Source of the DNA: Pelargonium cotyledonis
Taxonomy: Eukaryota; Streptophyta; Magnoliopsida; Geraniales; Geraniaceae
Length of the DNA: 52,780 nucleotides
Assembly (NCBI GenBank): GCA_036897625.1
Contig: JAYMTA010000050.1
Coordinates: 1 to 52,780 of the forward strand
Reading direction: 5' to 3'
A model generated the notes under the pieces. That model was not told where the DNA came from and did not search any database. It saw nothing but the letters and a program-made list of their open reading frames with translations. Of the stretch, positions 22,501 through 34,800 are shown piece after piece; the first letter of the stretch is position 1; each line of letters begins with the position of its first letter. The translations under genes and the position numbers were made by a program.

Positions 22501-25495
22501 TTCATAATATTTTTAACTATAGCAGATATAATCGAAAAAGAAATATCTTCTGAGATGCATCATTTCCAGTTTTTATCAATCATATCTCATTCAAATAATG
22601 GACATTTGATACTGAACCCCAGCATGCGGATTTGGTTAATATAAGTTGACATATATAGTTCTCACCGAAGTGAAAGTTCATGAACAGCCAAAAGTATTGT
22701 CTAAATAAAACTATTTAGGAATGTTAGATAGAGCCTGACGCCCAAAAATTCTTGGGGTAAATGCGCAAAAAAAAATAAACATTCATTTCAAAAAAGGAAG
22801 TTCTAGATACCAACCTGCTTGAACATGATCCCAATCCCCGGGCGACTGGCAGTCACTAGACGCTCACTGAATCCCTGAATTACACAGATGTTGTAAGGAT
22901 AAAATGCACAGAGATGAAGCCAAAACACAAATAACAATTTAGCTCATATGTTTGTGTTCTTAAGGAATAAAAATCACAGTATGATTCTGTTTTAACGATA
23001 AAATAACTATTTTCTTTTAGAGTAAAATCTGTAGAACTAATTAAAAATAGATTTCACAAGACAATCAAAATAATTAAAAGAAGGACCAGGATTAAGGAAA
23101 GAGTTCTTCAAGGCAAATGTAAATAGTAACTCTGTTATAGATCAAATAATTGAGCTTTTTACCTTGCTAAGAGAGTTAATTGCCGTGATTATTTGCTGTA
23201 TATTAGATATTCTTGCAGGTGAATCCTCTGGGGTCAAAACTTTAGCATTCATAAGCAATACCTCAACCTGAAATGAAGCACAATAACCAGTAAACATATA
23301 TCAGATACTAACAGCCAGTAAAGCAATAAAAAAAAATTGAAAATAAGAAAATTTGAAGCTGCAAATTCTACAAAAACCTGTTGACACAAAGGAGTGAGTA
23401 ATGAAGAGAGATAATCAGATTGCTTTTCCGGAGACACATCCTCCATTCCAATCAATAAACCAATTGCCTGCAATAGGTTGGATTACAAAAATTAGTATCC
23501 TAAGAAAACTCCCCTGGATCCTTGATATTATCAAGGACATTTGCTTCCATACACATCATAAAGTGAAGAAACTGCAGAAATACCTCAAAAATGTGGCTAC
23601 CATCTTCATAGTCCGGAATCTCTTTGGATGCATAATCCATACTTGTAAAGCGAGCCACCCTATCTTGCAGGCTCTGAAATTAGAGAAAATGCTCAAACTA
23701 ATGTGGAACAGTTTTGATATAAGATCAAACTAAAAACAGGGCATAAAGAGTCAATTATAACTTTTAGTACCTGCAAAATTGTCTCTATAAAAGGCACTAG
23801 CATTACTTTAAGTAGCTTCAGAGCCTTCATAAACAAATAACTCGCCCTTCGACTTACATTGTTGTTTGGATGATGTATGCCTCTCTCATCAAGAAATGCA
23901 GCGAGAACAAAAGGAATATACTGGATATTCCCCAGGACAAACTTCATGTATCTTGTTACAGTATCCAAATACACAAGTGCAACTAGCCTATTAGAATGGC
24001 AAGGAAACCTTGTTGATAAAAGCATTGGCACCAACTCACTTAAGAGTCCACTTCCAGTTCTCATTGCTTCATCACTTAAAGACTCTCCGAATGCATATAA
24101 AAGAGAAAGTGCGGCTTCCACATCTTCAACGTTCCTGTCTGCTGATGATGCAACAGCACTAGTTAGTGAATTTTTTATGAATGTCTGAGTAACATCAGGT
24201 GCTACACGACCCACACTGCGAAGCAAAACGAATAGATCCTTTCTAAACTCCATCATCCTCTCTTCTTCTTCTCTCCCAATCTTGTCCAATACATCAAGAT
24301 TTTTACGATACATAGGATCATAGCATATCTGCGAACGAATCACTTCCAGTATCTGACCCACATGAAACAGCTGTTTCTCCCTCAGAGGAAACGTGCTCTT
24401 CATTGTGACGACATAAGCAGAAAGAAATTGCACAATGCTAAATGTCGCGTCAACCTCGCAGTTCTGCATCACATAGAACACTGAAGGCAAGACTTCATTC
24501 AAAAGTTCTGTTGAGACCCTCTTGGCATCCTCCGAGTTCAATCTTTTAGAGCACTCTAAAACCTCTACGGCATACCCAGTTAGCAAGGCGGCCACTCCAG
24601 AGACCAAATCAGAATCAGTACCCTCAGCCACCAACCCAAAAACCCTACTTATCTGAAGACTCTGCAAAAGTGAGAGTTTGGATTTTGGATCCATCATCCT
24701 CTTTGAAACTACTGCCAACACACATCCAGCTGCAGCAGCACGAAGCTGCTCTGACAACCCATCAACTAAAACCAACTCAAACAATAAAGGGATAAAAACA
24801 TCATTAGCAATCAACCCAATGTCGATCCAAGAAATATACCTCCTCATTGAATCTAACACAGTAGAACATAGTCCTGGATCTGAAGTCCTATACATAGACA
24901 CAATGTCATACCAAGCTCGAACTATCTGAGAAATGCACTGCTGCCTCATGGCATCCTTAACCCGCGTTGCCACGGCCCCTTCTTCAGCCGACGGGTAATC
25001 CAAACTAATCAACTCATCGTCAAGTGAATTCAAAACCCTACAGAACATATCAATCACCAATGCACCTTTGCTCAAATGAGGCAGGAAATCAACAAACACG
25101 GACGGCCAAGTCATAGGGTACTCCAAATAAATCAAAGTAACCAGAACTTGAGCAAGCTTGTTTTTAACAAATTCAGGCCCTTCTAGAACTCTAACACCAT
25201 TCTTATCATCTATTCCCTCGAAAGCCACCATTGAAAACACTGATTTCCTAATGAAACTCTTCTCCTCCGAACTCATTGAAGAGTACCTCGCCCGAACCAC
25301 CTCATGAAGGGTCTGTAAACACCAAAACTGAACCACAACATGCTTACAATAGCACAGTTTCTCAACACAAACACTACAGATTGTCGGGTTCTGCTTCATT
25401 TGTTGACAATAAGTAACTGCTTGCGATTTGAGATTCGTATCAAGAGTGCCCGATTCATCGAAGCTGATGAGTATCGCCTTCTCGATATCATCCAT
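19517..25495 (-). CDS. PSD: Exportin-T (PAUSED), tRNA export receptor, 989 aa
   Basis: This is the plant orthologue of exportin-t/Los1, an importin-beta family, Ran-dependent carrier that takes tRNA from the nucleus to the cytoplasm. Thirteen coding exons can be joined: 25495-23771, 23673-23584, 23467-23378, 23267-23163, 22874-22815, 22453-22391, 22301-22206, 22018-21854, 21131-20958, 20858-20793, 20715-20617, 20462-20316 and 19606-19517. All junctions are GT/AG and the total is 989 residues, about the length of Arabidopsis PAUSED as I recall it. The N-terminal Ran-binding region (from MDDIEKAILISF; LIYLEYPMTWPSVFVDFLP) and the end (FYQSLIENLRLQQNGSLVFR) are typical. Exon 1 holds 575 codons. 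Every intron is phase 0. The gene looks intact. Confidence 0.95.
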
Positions 25496-26517
25496 GCTCT
25501 AAAGACTAAAACCCCCACAAAAATCTCTAAATCCCCAATGATTATTCAAAACCCTCAAACTTTTTCTAGCTCAAAGATTCGATTTTTACGCTAATTCACT
25601 ATCTGGGTCTCTCTGCAGAACCGAGAACTGAACAGAAACGAACGAGGATTTGACAAATTTGAGAGCTTACCTCGAAGAAGATATCAATTCAGAGAATGTA
25701 TAAAATGTATAGATTTTTGTATAGCGATTCTGGGTTTTGTGGTTGCGTACTGTGAGGACACGAAAGAGCAAAAGCAAACCCTAGAGTGCTTCTTCGGATT
25801 GGGTTTTAAATTTATAGTTTTAAGTTTCAGAGAAAAAAGAAAGAGAAGGGGAAGAATATAGGTAGCAGTTACAGCAAGGAAGAAGGAGGAGTTGAAATGA
25901 CCAAAAAGCCCCTGGGTTTTTAGGGGTTCGATACAGTACAGCTTGTGTGTATATACACACCATGTAGATATAGAAATGGGTGTGATTTGCTGACGTGGCT
26001 GCAGAGTGTTCCTTGGGAATCACCAGTGGGCCCAGCTTGATTGTGACACTTGTACGGCTTAGATGAAATCTAGGTGTAGGAGGATCTAGGAGGAGAAAAT
26101 CTAGATGAAAGATTCATATATCAGAAATGGAATGAGGCTGCAGAGGGTATTTTGGGAATAATAATTGTGTCCACTCTATGGTTGTGTGTCTTGTTGGATT
26201 CAACATTTTCCCATAAATATAGGCCATTTATTTTTAAATTATGACTTTAAAAATATATATATATATATATATACCCATGGCTAGGATAATAATATTTCTA
26301 GATTTGGGTAGAATGTTTTTAGATTTGGATTGAAAAAATCTAACTTCAATCAGATTGTGATAATAACGAGGTGGTTTTTGTAATTTTTGTTTCTCAGTTA
26401 TGTGTATCCGTCGTATCTTTTTCTCACCTCATTCAGTGTACGGGAGATTGACGAGCATGCATACCATAATAGAGAATATTTGCTCTATTATTACATGACA
26501 TGCGTGTTTTTTTATTA
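25496..26517. other. PSD leader, promoter and upstream DNA
   Basis: The first 200 bases on the minus strand are probably PSD leader. A GTAAGC donor-like site (25665-25670) suggests a 5' UTR intron, but the nearest acceptor would give an intron too short to accept. An AT microsatellite lies near 26253-26271. No other gene is seen. Confidence 0.4.
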
Positions 26518-26723
26518 CTCCCTCCGTCTTAAAATGATTGTCATCCTTTCTATTTTGAGAAAAATTAAGGAAAAGTTAGTTAGTGTAGTATGTTTACTAT
26601 TTTATCCTTATGATCATGTGGTGAGAGATTCTAACTAACTTTTTATAAGAGTATTATTGACAATTCATGCATAACTAATTTATTAGAAAAAGAAACAAGA
26701 CACTCATTTGGGGACGGAGGGAG
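26518..26723. mobile_element. Stowaway MITE copy 2, 206 bp
   Basis: The left end is CTCCCTCCGTC and the right end GGACGGAGGGAG, with TA on both sides (26516-26517 and 26724-26725). The interior (AGAAAAATTAAGGA, TATCCTTATGATCATGTG, ATTGACAATTCATGCATAAC) is the reverse complement of the interior of copy 1 at 7645-7888, so both belong to one family. Confidence 0.9.
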
Positions 26724-26999
26724 TATATAAGATATATTTACGTTTAAGTCTATTAATTTAAAATATAACAGTATGATAAAATATAATTGTATGATACTCA
26801 ATAAATGATGATGTCACACGTATAAGATAAATGTCAAATTTAAATTCATAGTTGAAAAAATGAATTGTCACACAACACATTTATTTGGTAGATTATGTAA
26901 GAAGTTTGTGTATCATAGTCAATACTCTTTTGATAAAACCGCTATATATTATAAATGAATGGAGATTATCCAAAACAATTGTATCGATAATGGGGATGG

Positions 27000-27674
27000 T
27001 ACATAACTCAATTCATTTCTCTAGGCATGTCAGAGTATAAGAGAATCAACTCAACGAAAAGTTTAAGCTTGTAATTAAAGTTCCTATTTATACTTTTAAT
27101 TCTATATTTCAACATATCTCCTCATGTGCAAACTCATTATAGCTTTGAAAGTGGATCGAAGAGAGATAAATAGGATTTCGTTCCCGTTTTTATGGGTGGG
27201 TTGAAGAGATAAATACGAGTTCATACCCGTTTTCTATGGGTGGACCGAATAGATAGATATGAGTTCATACTCGATTTTTTGAAAGGAGAAGATGGAGTGT
27301 CCAAGTAGGGTTGAAGGATATGAGAAGAGTTGTCAGAAAAGTCCAATATGAGAAGATAGAAAACCCAAATAAATTTAAAAGATATAAATGAAGAGTTATA
27401 GAAGATCCGATAAGAGAATATATATGGAGAGCCCAAGCGGGATTAAATGAAAGAAAATAGATGGTATGGTGGATTACTTGTAAGATGCTTAGTGACAATT
27501 CATTATATTTTATCATAAAATTCCTTGCATAAATAAGCCATGATATTAATTATATGAGCACCCTGTTTTTTTTTTTGGACCGTCCATGAATATACTATTT
27601 TGTCAAATCAATTTTCCAAATGGGGTAAAGTATGGTGATGGAAACACAAATAAAAGAAAAGAGTCAAAACACTA
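27000..27674. other. Repeat-like AT-rich DNA, possibly an old LTR-type remnant
   Basis: About 27165-27285 contains two to three diverged copies of a 45-base unit (AGATAAATACGAGTTCATACC, then CGTTTTCTATGGGTGGA). The wider stretch resembles plant retroelement flank sequence but has no clear ends, so the label is tentative. Confidence 0.25.
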
Positions 27675-27948
27675 GGTAGCGTTCGTTTAATATAGTTTTT
27701 AACTTATTTAAAATAATTAAATTCTCATAAATCCAAATTTTAAGGAATTGAAATATCATGGTAGATGTGTTATTTCAATTCCTTAAAATTTGGAATTATT
27801 TAACTCATTTAAGGAAAGATAATATTTTTTTAATCTCAAATATGTCTTTCTGAAAAAATTAAACGAAAGCAATAATTACAAATTTATAATACCCAACACG
27901 TCTTCAATTCCCTGGAATTCAATTAAAAATTCTTAAACAAACGCTACC
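27675..27948. mobile_element. Foldback-type MITE, 274 bp
   Basis: The outer inverted repeats are GGTAGCGTTCGTTTAA on the left and TTAAACAAACGCTACC (one mismatch) on the right, next to TA on both sides. Inside is a second inverted repeat, CCAAATTTTAAGGAATTGAAAT against its complement, with a loop of about 20 bases near 27755-27771. It is non-coding. The superfamily is uncertain; the flanking TA fits Stowaway/mariner, but a three-base target also fits. Confidence 0.75.
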
Positions 27949-29559
27949 TAACAACATTATTTTGGAAAAAAAAAATTTGAGGTATATAGACTGAGCTAAA
28001 AATTTGAGCCCCAACTTGTGAATACTCAAAATTCAGTTTGTACATATATTTTTAAAAAAATTGAGTCGCATAAATAAATTTGATTAAGTTTTGAATCAAA
28101 TCAAATAAATATATATACTTCTGTTTCTTTTACACGTAAAACTTGCACCTAGTCTTAACTAAACAAGTAAAATAGTAATTTGGTACTCATAAACTTGTCT
28201 GTCCCGCTCACAATATAATCTAAACACCCTATAAAGCTACCAATGTACTATTACAATTATTTTGATTAGGTTAGGTCAAGTTCTAAATTATTTGGAGGAT
28301 GTGACCACAAGTGATGTTGGAGAGGAACGTAAGGTCATTGCGTGCAGGCCACAAGAACCTTCAAAATGGTCCATTGCTAGCCATGCAATATTTACATAGA
28401 CTTGCACGTTTTGTGAATAGTTTCATAAGCAAACAATTTACTTTTCAATGGCTTGTCATGTCTTGGCCACATGCTAAATGTGTTCTAACACATGTTTGTG
28501 CACATTTATCTTTCATGATTATTCCTTTTCGGGAAACGTAGGTTTTAAGTCAACCGAAATTGAACTCATTCAGGTAGTGAGTTTACACGGTTACAGGCAA
28601 TGTATAGGTTTTCCAATTCATATTGTAACTTCTTAAGGCAAGTTCAATCCAAAATTCAGTCGTTATTCAAATTTCTGCAAATCAAAGCCAAAAAATTGTG
28701 AATACAAATTTATGTTTAGATTATCAGTTCTAATTGTTAGTTGTATCGATGACTAAAATTGTCCTCCATCAAAAAGAAGAACAATAGATGGTAGACCGAA
28801 TTCCACATTCTAACTACAACTGATATACATGTAATCTGTTAACATGTACCATTCATAAAGCCACAAACACAAACACCAACACGTTCATGAAAACATAATA
28901 TTGACACGATACGTAATACAAAATTATATCCTAATAGAGTGTTATCGTGTATCGACTAGAACCACAAGATTTGGTACTCCATTGACGAATTGATCAACGA
29001 TCTGTCGATCACTGTAAACCAAAGTCACATCCACCGAATCACCCACGATTTTAGGAGCCGATGATGGTGAGATAAAAAAAACATTTGAAGACCAGATAGA
29101 CTATCGCAAGGCAACACGTGTACAAAAATGTGACAGTCACTGACCGTTACAGTATATGGAGCAAAACCAACTATCTCCTCTCTTACATAATAGCCGTCAG
29201 TTTTGTGAATTGACTTGATACGTTTCGGCATTAGCTGGTGGTGACATGCCACGTGCTGTTCAGTGTTCAGCCTCTTCAAGAAACACAGTGGAAACTTTAG
29301 AGAAAAAACAAATTCATTAACATAATTGAACTTTAGTTCAAATCGGTTTGCTCGAGTTTGACTTGTTTATTAAACATGTTTATACGAGGTGAAGCTACAC
29401 TATGTACTAATCGAATTCAAGTGGATGATAGACAAGAAATCACAAGTCGTACAATATTACTATACATTTGTATCTTGATCGTTAAATCAAAAATTGAATC
29501 ACAAATGTTTTTGGAGAGAAAGGAAAAAAAAAACTATCAACCGCCAAATAGTACGAGGG
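27949..29559. other. Gene-poor DNA with one possible coding relic
   Basis: The stretch is mostly AT-rich and unassigned. On the minus strand, about 29280-28945 reads like coding sequence in two frames: DGYYVREEIVGFAPYTVTVS in one, then ISPSSAPKIVGDSVDVTLVY and VDQFVNGVPNLVVLVDTR in the next. This could be an exon relic of an unrecognised gene. Nothing else is seen. Confidence 0.3.
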
Positions 29560-30150
29560 CCACACACCATATGCCTAGGATTCCCGATACACGCGTGTGG
29601 GAGCATGGTCTGATGGCATTGATTTCTTTGCAGCGATCTCCCACGTCGTGTGCATGCATTTGGTATCTGGTGAGAGTAACAAAAACCCCGAGGAAAGTAT
29701 CATTCACACTATACTACTTTTGGTGCCGTGAGATTGCCATACAAGTCGGTTTCCGAAAGTGTAAGTTTCATGCAACGTGTGATAGCGTTTTTTGAGTTAT
29801 TATGTTGATCACTATTTAGTGGTTTCATACGTCGTGTGCATGCGTCTTAACATGCAAACAAAGAATTTGATGAAAATCTCACAGCGTATCATTCACACTA
29901 TACAACTTGTGCTGCCATGAGGCAGTTATACCAGTCACTTTTTAGCTCGTAGGTGCATGTAAACTCCCATCCACACATCGTAAACAGGAGCATTGTTTGA
30001 ACCATTGATTTCTACATGGTGTATCCCCACGCAGTGTGCATACATTTGGTGATATGTAACAAAGGACCCGAGAAAAGTCTCTCATACAATATGTCATTCA
30101 TATCATACGATGTGTGATGCTAGACCACACTTGATCTATTTATGAACTGA
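29560..30150. repeat. Three diverged copies of a roughly 200-bp unit
   Basis: A shared order of phrases occurs three times: a CACGTCGTGTGCATGCATTTGG-like phrase (about 29640, 29830, 30033), then an ACCCCGAGGAAAGT or CTCACAGCGT-like link, then a CATTCACACTATAC-like phrase (about 29702, 29889, 30090). The units differ by many substitutions and gaps, so this is an old tandem array. The family is unknown. Confidence 0.55.
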
Positions 30151-31430
30151 AAACGGAACTGTTAGTCTTTGATGTCGTTAAAGAGGGAACGAGTCATTCT
30201 ATCCATAGAGACAACCCTTAAAGTTTATCAATGATATCTATAATGTAAAGTAAAATAAAGAATGTAATCATACTGTAATCTTATTTACTCCGTATGTCAT
30301 GAAATAATTGTTCCATTTCTTTTATTTTGTGACGGACCAACACAAAATAAAATTAAAAATCAATTTGTGGAATAAACTATTAATTAGGTATAAAATTGCT
30401 TAAATGAAAACTATTTAGATATAAAATTCATATATTATTTTTAAAATAGATAGTCGAAGGATTCTTATTCAATAAAAAGATTCACACATAATTGATTCCC
30501 ATAAATAAATATCAATGGATGGACCGACCATAACTCAACTTGCCACTACCTTTGTCTACTAAAAAAACAAAAGCTGCTTGCATCATATGGGCATGCTTGC
30601 TTTCTCATGGGACAAACTTTTATTCCAAGATTCTAGCCAATTATATCATTATTAATTAAGTTGATTAAAGTAATTAAGCAGCATTTAATTAAAGTGTAAT
30701 ATTGTCCCTTAGTTTCCTTAAAGTATATCATAAAGAGCTAACTATTTAGAGTCTGTTACGTGATCCAAAACGTGCATATGTTTGATAACCGTGGTATGTC
30801 TGTGTTAAAGAATTAGAGTATTCAACTCATTTAATATTAGTGTTATGTTTTACTTTTAAAACATACCACTCAAACACAAGGTAACTAGCTCGGGCAATTT
30901 GGGTTGCAGGCCAAGACGAAAATCCCGCTCATTTTTATTTCGTTTGTAGGCTGATAAAAACACTTGTTTATTTCTCGTTAATATATTACATCAATTTAAA
31001 CTGATTATAGGTAACCAATTTTTATGTGATTTAAGATAAGATCAAATATAAAATTAATAAACCCATAAATTGTATCAAACAAAACAAAAAAAAAACTATA
31101 GCTAATAAAAAAAACAAGATAAGATTAGTTTAAGGTTTAATTAACTAAAATTGGTTAATTTATCAGTCAAAGAAGAAAAAAACTACAAACAAATACAGAG
31201 CATATCGGTGACGTGTCACTTTCTGTTAATTCAGGTAGTTTTCAGGGGCAAACAGGTAATTTCACTATTCATTTCTCTGGCCATAAGCAATTAAGAACAG
31301 AGAAGATACTCATAAAACCAACAACAAGCTCTGTTCACATCCCCACATTTTCTAGCTTTCTCTGGAAATTATTAGGGTTAGGTTTTGTAAATTGATTCTC
31401 AATTTTAGAGATTGTTTGAATTTGGTTCTT
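30151..31430. other. Upstream region of the RSH gene
   Basis: This is AT-rich DNA with no recognisable gene. The part after about 31200 is less AT-rich and probably belongs to the RSH promoter and leader. Confidence 0.4.
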
Positions 31431-31469
31431 AATTTGTAAAATTTGTAAAAAATTGTAGCTCAATCTTTT

Positions 31470-31765
31470 CTTCATCTATACACTTTCCAACAAAAAAAAA
31501 ATCTTTTTTTTATAGTTTTTCGTAGCATAAACTTGCTTCATTCAATTGGGTTTCTCGAAATTTTCTGGGTTTCAGAGATTATTCCACAAAAAAAGAATTA
31601 TTTTTTGCGGTTTTTGTAATATAAACTTGTTCGATTCAATTTGGTTTCTCGAAATATTTCTGGGTTTCAGAAAATTTCCAACAAAAAATCATTTTGGTTA
31701 GGTTTTTGGTAGCCTCAAGCCTTCAACGTGCTTGATTCAACTGGGTTTCTCGAGAAAATTTGAAT
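31470..31765 (+). repeat. Threefold leader repeat before the RSH start
   Basis: Three diverged units of about 95-100 bases each carry ACTTGxTxxATTCAAxTxGG then GTTTCTCGAAA and, in the first two, TTCTGGGTTTCAGA. The TTTCTCGA words stand near 31551, 31644 and 31746. They lie just before the ATG at 31804, in the presumed 5' leader. Confidence 0.75.
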
Positions 31766-31803
31766 CTGTGAAGAAAGTTTCCTGATCTGTACGAAACAAG
31801 GCC

Positions 31804-34800
31804 ATGGCAGTACCGACCATAGCGCTTTACGCGAGCCCTCGGAGCAGCGTGTGCTCGCCGGCGCACGGGTCGTACGATTTCGATCTGGGTTCGAGATCGT
31901 CACCGTCGGTTTCGTCCACCGCATCGTCTCCCCAGAAGCAGATTGTCGGTGGGCTATCGTCGCTGTTCTCGTCGCAGCCGGTGCGGCGCGTGACATCTTC
32001 AAGCTTCTGCTCCGGCGGCGGCGAGGAATCGGGGTCTTTGTGGCACGATAGAGGTGATGAATTGAAGGAATTGAGTAGCTCGTTCTGCTATTCTCCGAGT
32101 AAATTTGGTGTGTCGTGCTCTAAGAGAGATCATCAGAGCCCTGTATCGGTGTTTCAGGGTCCGGTTTCGTGCGGAGCTAGCTGTTCGAGAAGCCCTCCGA
32201 TGAGAACTGGAAGAGAAAGGTCTGTGGAGTTGGGTTTTCAGAGCTCAATTAGAGGTGGGACTCATGGGTTGTTTAGTGGAGTTATGAGAAGTGCTTTGGG
32301 TTCGTGCTTAGATTATGATTCTCCAAGTTCTGAGGTCCATGGATTTGAAGCTGGTCCTTCACTTATTGCTGTTGACGAACTGACCTTTAGTATGGAGGAT
32401 AGCTTTGTGGAGCTCAATTCCACGCCGAATGCTAAGGATTTGCTCATGGGTGCACAGTTGAGGCACAAGATCTTCTATGATGAGTTTGTTGTTAAGGCTT
32501 TTTATGAGGCCGAGAAAGCGCATAGAGGGCAGGTAATTGGGTTGAGTTTTGTGAGAGTTGTGTTAATTTTGCAATGTTATGTTCATGCCGGCTGATATGT
32601 TTTGTGTTGTTTTGTTTGTAGATGCGTGCGAGTGGCGATCCATATCTACAACATTGTGTGGAAACTGCTGTGTTGCTAGCTTTAATCGGTGCCAATTCCA
32701 CTGTAGTTGCTGCTGGGCTCTTGCATGACACCATGGATGATTCTTTCATGAACTATGACTATGTATTCAAGACATTTGGAGCCGGTGTTGCTGATTTGGT
32801 TGAAGGGGTGAGACAGAATTTCCTTAGTTTAACTTGTTGAATGTGTAGAGTAAAATCAGATTACATTGGTATAGATTGTATTTTTGTGTCATTATATGTT
32901 TTGAGGTGGCCTTGTATATATAGTATTTTTTCAAGCAACCTAATTGGAACTGAAAAAATGTGGTATTTTTTTTATGTTTTACCATGTTTAGGTATTGATT
33001 TGATGATTCAACATTGTTTTGTGTCAAGTTTTTGAGTACTGTATAGTGTATCCAAACATATCTTTGGAAGAGATGAATTCAAAATGAAAAGTTATAACTC
33101 TTAGTATTAGGCGTAGTTGAATGCGCAAGATGTAAACTAGGAGGCTTGGTGGTAAATTTTGCGTGTTTCATCATTTTTGATCGACGGATCAATTCTTATT
33201 TTCTTGATATAAAGCAATGTTGCTCGTGAAACTGTTAGTATATGGTTTCTACATATAAACTTGCTGCTTCGGGATGATAGTTTTCCCTTGATTCAAGTTG
33301 TAGGATGTTCTGTCTCAGTTGATAAATGATATGGCTCTAAGATTGATTATTCTCGATCTCGGCCTAGATTTCAATTTAATTTGAAAATCTAGCGATAGTA
33401 AGTGCAATTTCATATTTAATGTCATCCCGGTGGTGCATCCAATTTAACAAAACAAGCACATATTATCTATTAATTGTTGACAGGGTCCAGGGGTATATCT
33501 GACTTGTCCGTAGATAAGATATATATAGTTTCCTACTAAATACCAAACCTTCCTGTTTACATGATATCACATTATGTTCTATGTTAAACGTATTCTTTGA
33601 GTAACTTCAAATTTGGTTTGGTCCATTACAAGCATGTCACCGGCATATTCTGTTTACAAGTTTATCTTAAACTCACTCTCTCAGTTTATATGATGATTTT
33701 TTTTATTTTTTTTTCAAAAGTGTTGTATGATTAACATTTCTTTTGCCATTTCATCAGGTATCAAAGCTAAGTCAATTGAGCAAGCTTGCTCGGGATAATG
33801 ATACAGCAAATAAAACCGCCGAGGCTGATCGCTTGCACACCATGATCCTTGCCATGGCAGATGCCAGGGCTGTCCTCATCAAATTGGCCGATCGCTTGCA
33901 CAATATGATGACCCTAGATGCATTGCCTATAACCAAGCAAAAGCGGTTTGCTAAGGAAACTTTGGAAATATTTGCACCTTTAGCGAACCGATTAGGAATC
34001 TCTACTTGGAAGGACAAACTGGAAAATCTGTGTTTCAAGCATCTGAACCCGGATCAGCATGATGAATTGTCTTCTAAACTTGTGGAATCCTTAGATGAGG
34101 CGATGATCACATCTGCTATAGAGAAACTAGAGGAAGCTCTTAAGGAAAACGGCATCTCTTACCACGTTGTATCAGGCCGACACAAAAGCTTATACAGCAT
34201 TTATTGCAAAATGTCCAAGTATGCTCTCTCTCTCTCATATACACACTATCGCACACACACCCATTCGTTAAGTAAGTCAAGTTTTTTTTTTTTTTTGTAT
34301 TTTTGTATTTTTGTTCAAATCTACACATCTGCCCCATTATCTATGAGCACGGTATGATGGCAGTGTCAACATTGACAATCTTGCAATTACATGTGTTGAG
34401 TTGATCCTGCTGTCCATTACCCATTACATGTTAACTTCAAAATATTTTCAATGTTATAATAAAGTGTTTGGTTTTGCGCAGAAAGAAGCTGACCATGGAT
34501 AAAATTCATGATATTCATGGGCTACGTTTAATTGTTGAGAATGATGAAGATTGTTACAAAGCTCTGCAAGTTGTTCATCAAGTGTGGTCTGAAGTACCCG
34601 GAAAGTTCAAGGACTACATAACTAACCCCAAGTGTAATGGGTATGTATAGCTTGAAGGTGATTATTGTTGTTTAAGACATTTTTTCCGGAGATATTAATT
34701 TTGACTTTGAATGTATATAGGTATCAATCCCTTCACACGGTAGTAACGGATGAAGGAATGGTTCCTCTTGAAGTTCAAATACGAACTAGGGAGATGCATT

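Noticed and set aside
25613-25670. A 5' UTR intron of PSD
   Set aside because: The donor-like GTAAGC and the nearest acceptor-like CTGCAG are only 58 bases apart, shorter than plant introns usually are. Another acceptor may exist.
27000-27540. A solo LTR
   Set aside because: The text resembles retroelement flank and has a short internal repeat, but no paired ends or target duplication were found. It is kept only as a tentative note.
29358-29795. A 145-codon plus-strand frame
   Set aside because: It crosses the first unit of the diverged 200-bp array, and no similar frame is kept in the other units.
29560-30150. CRISPR-like array
   Set aside because: The units are long, diverged and without regular spacers, and the DNA is nuclear plant DNA.
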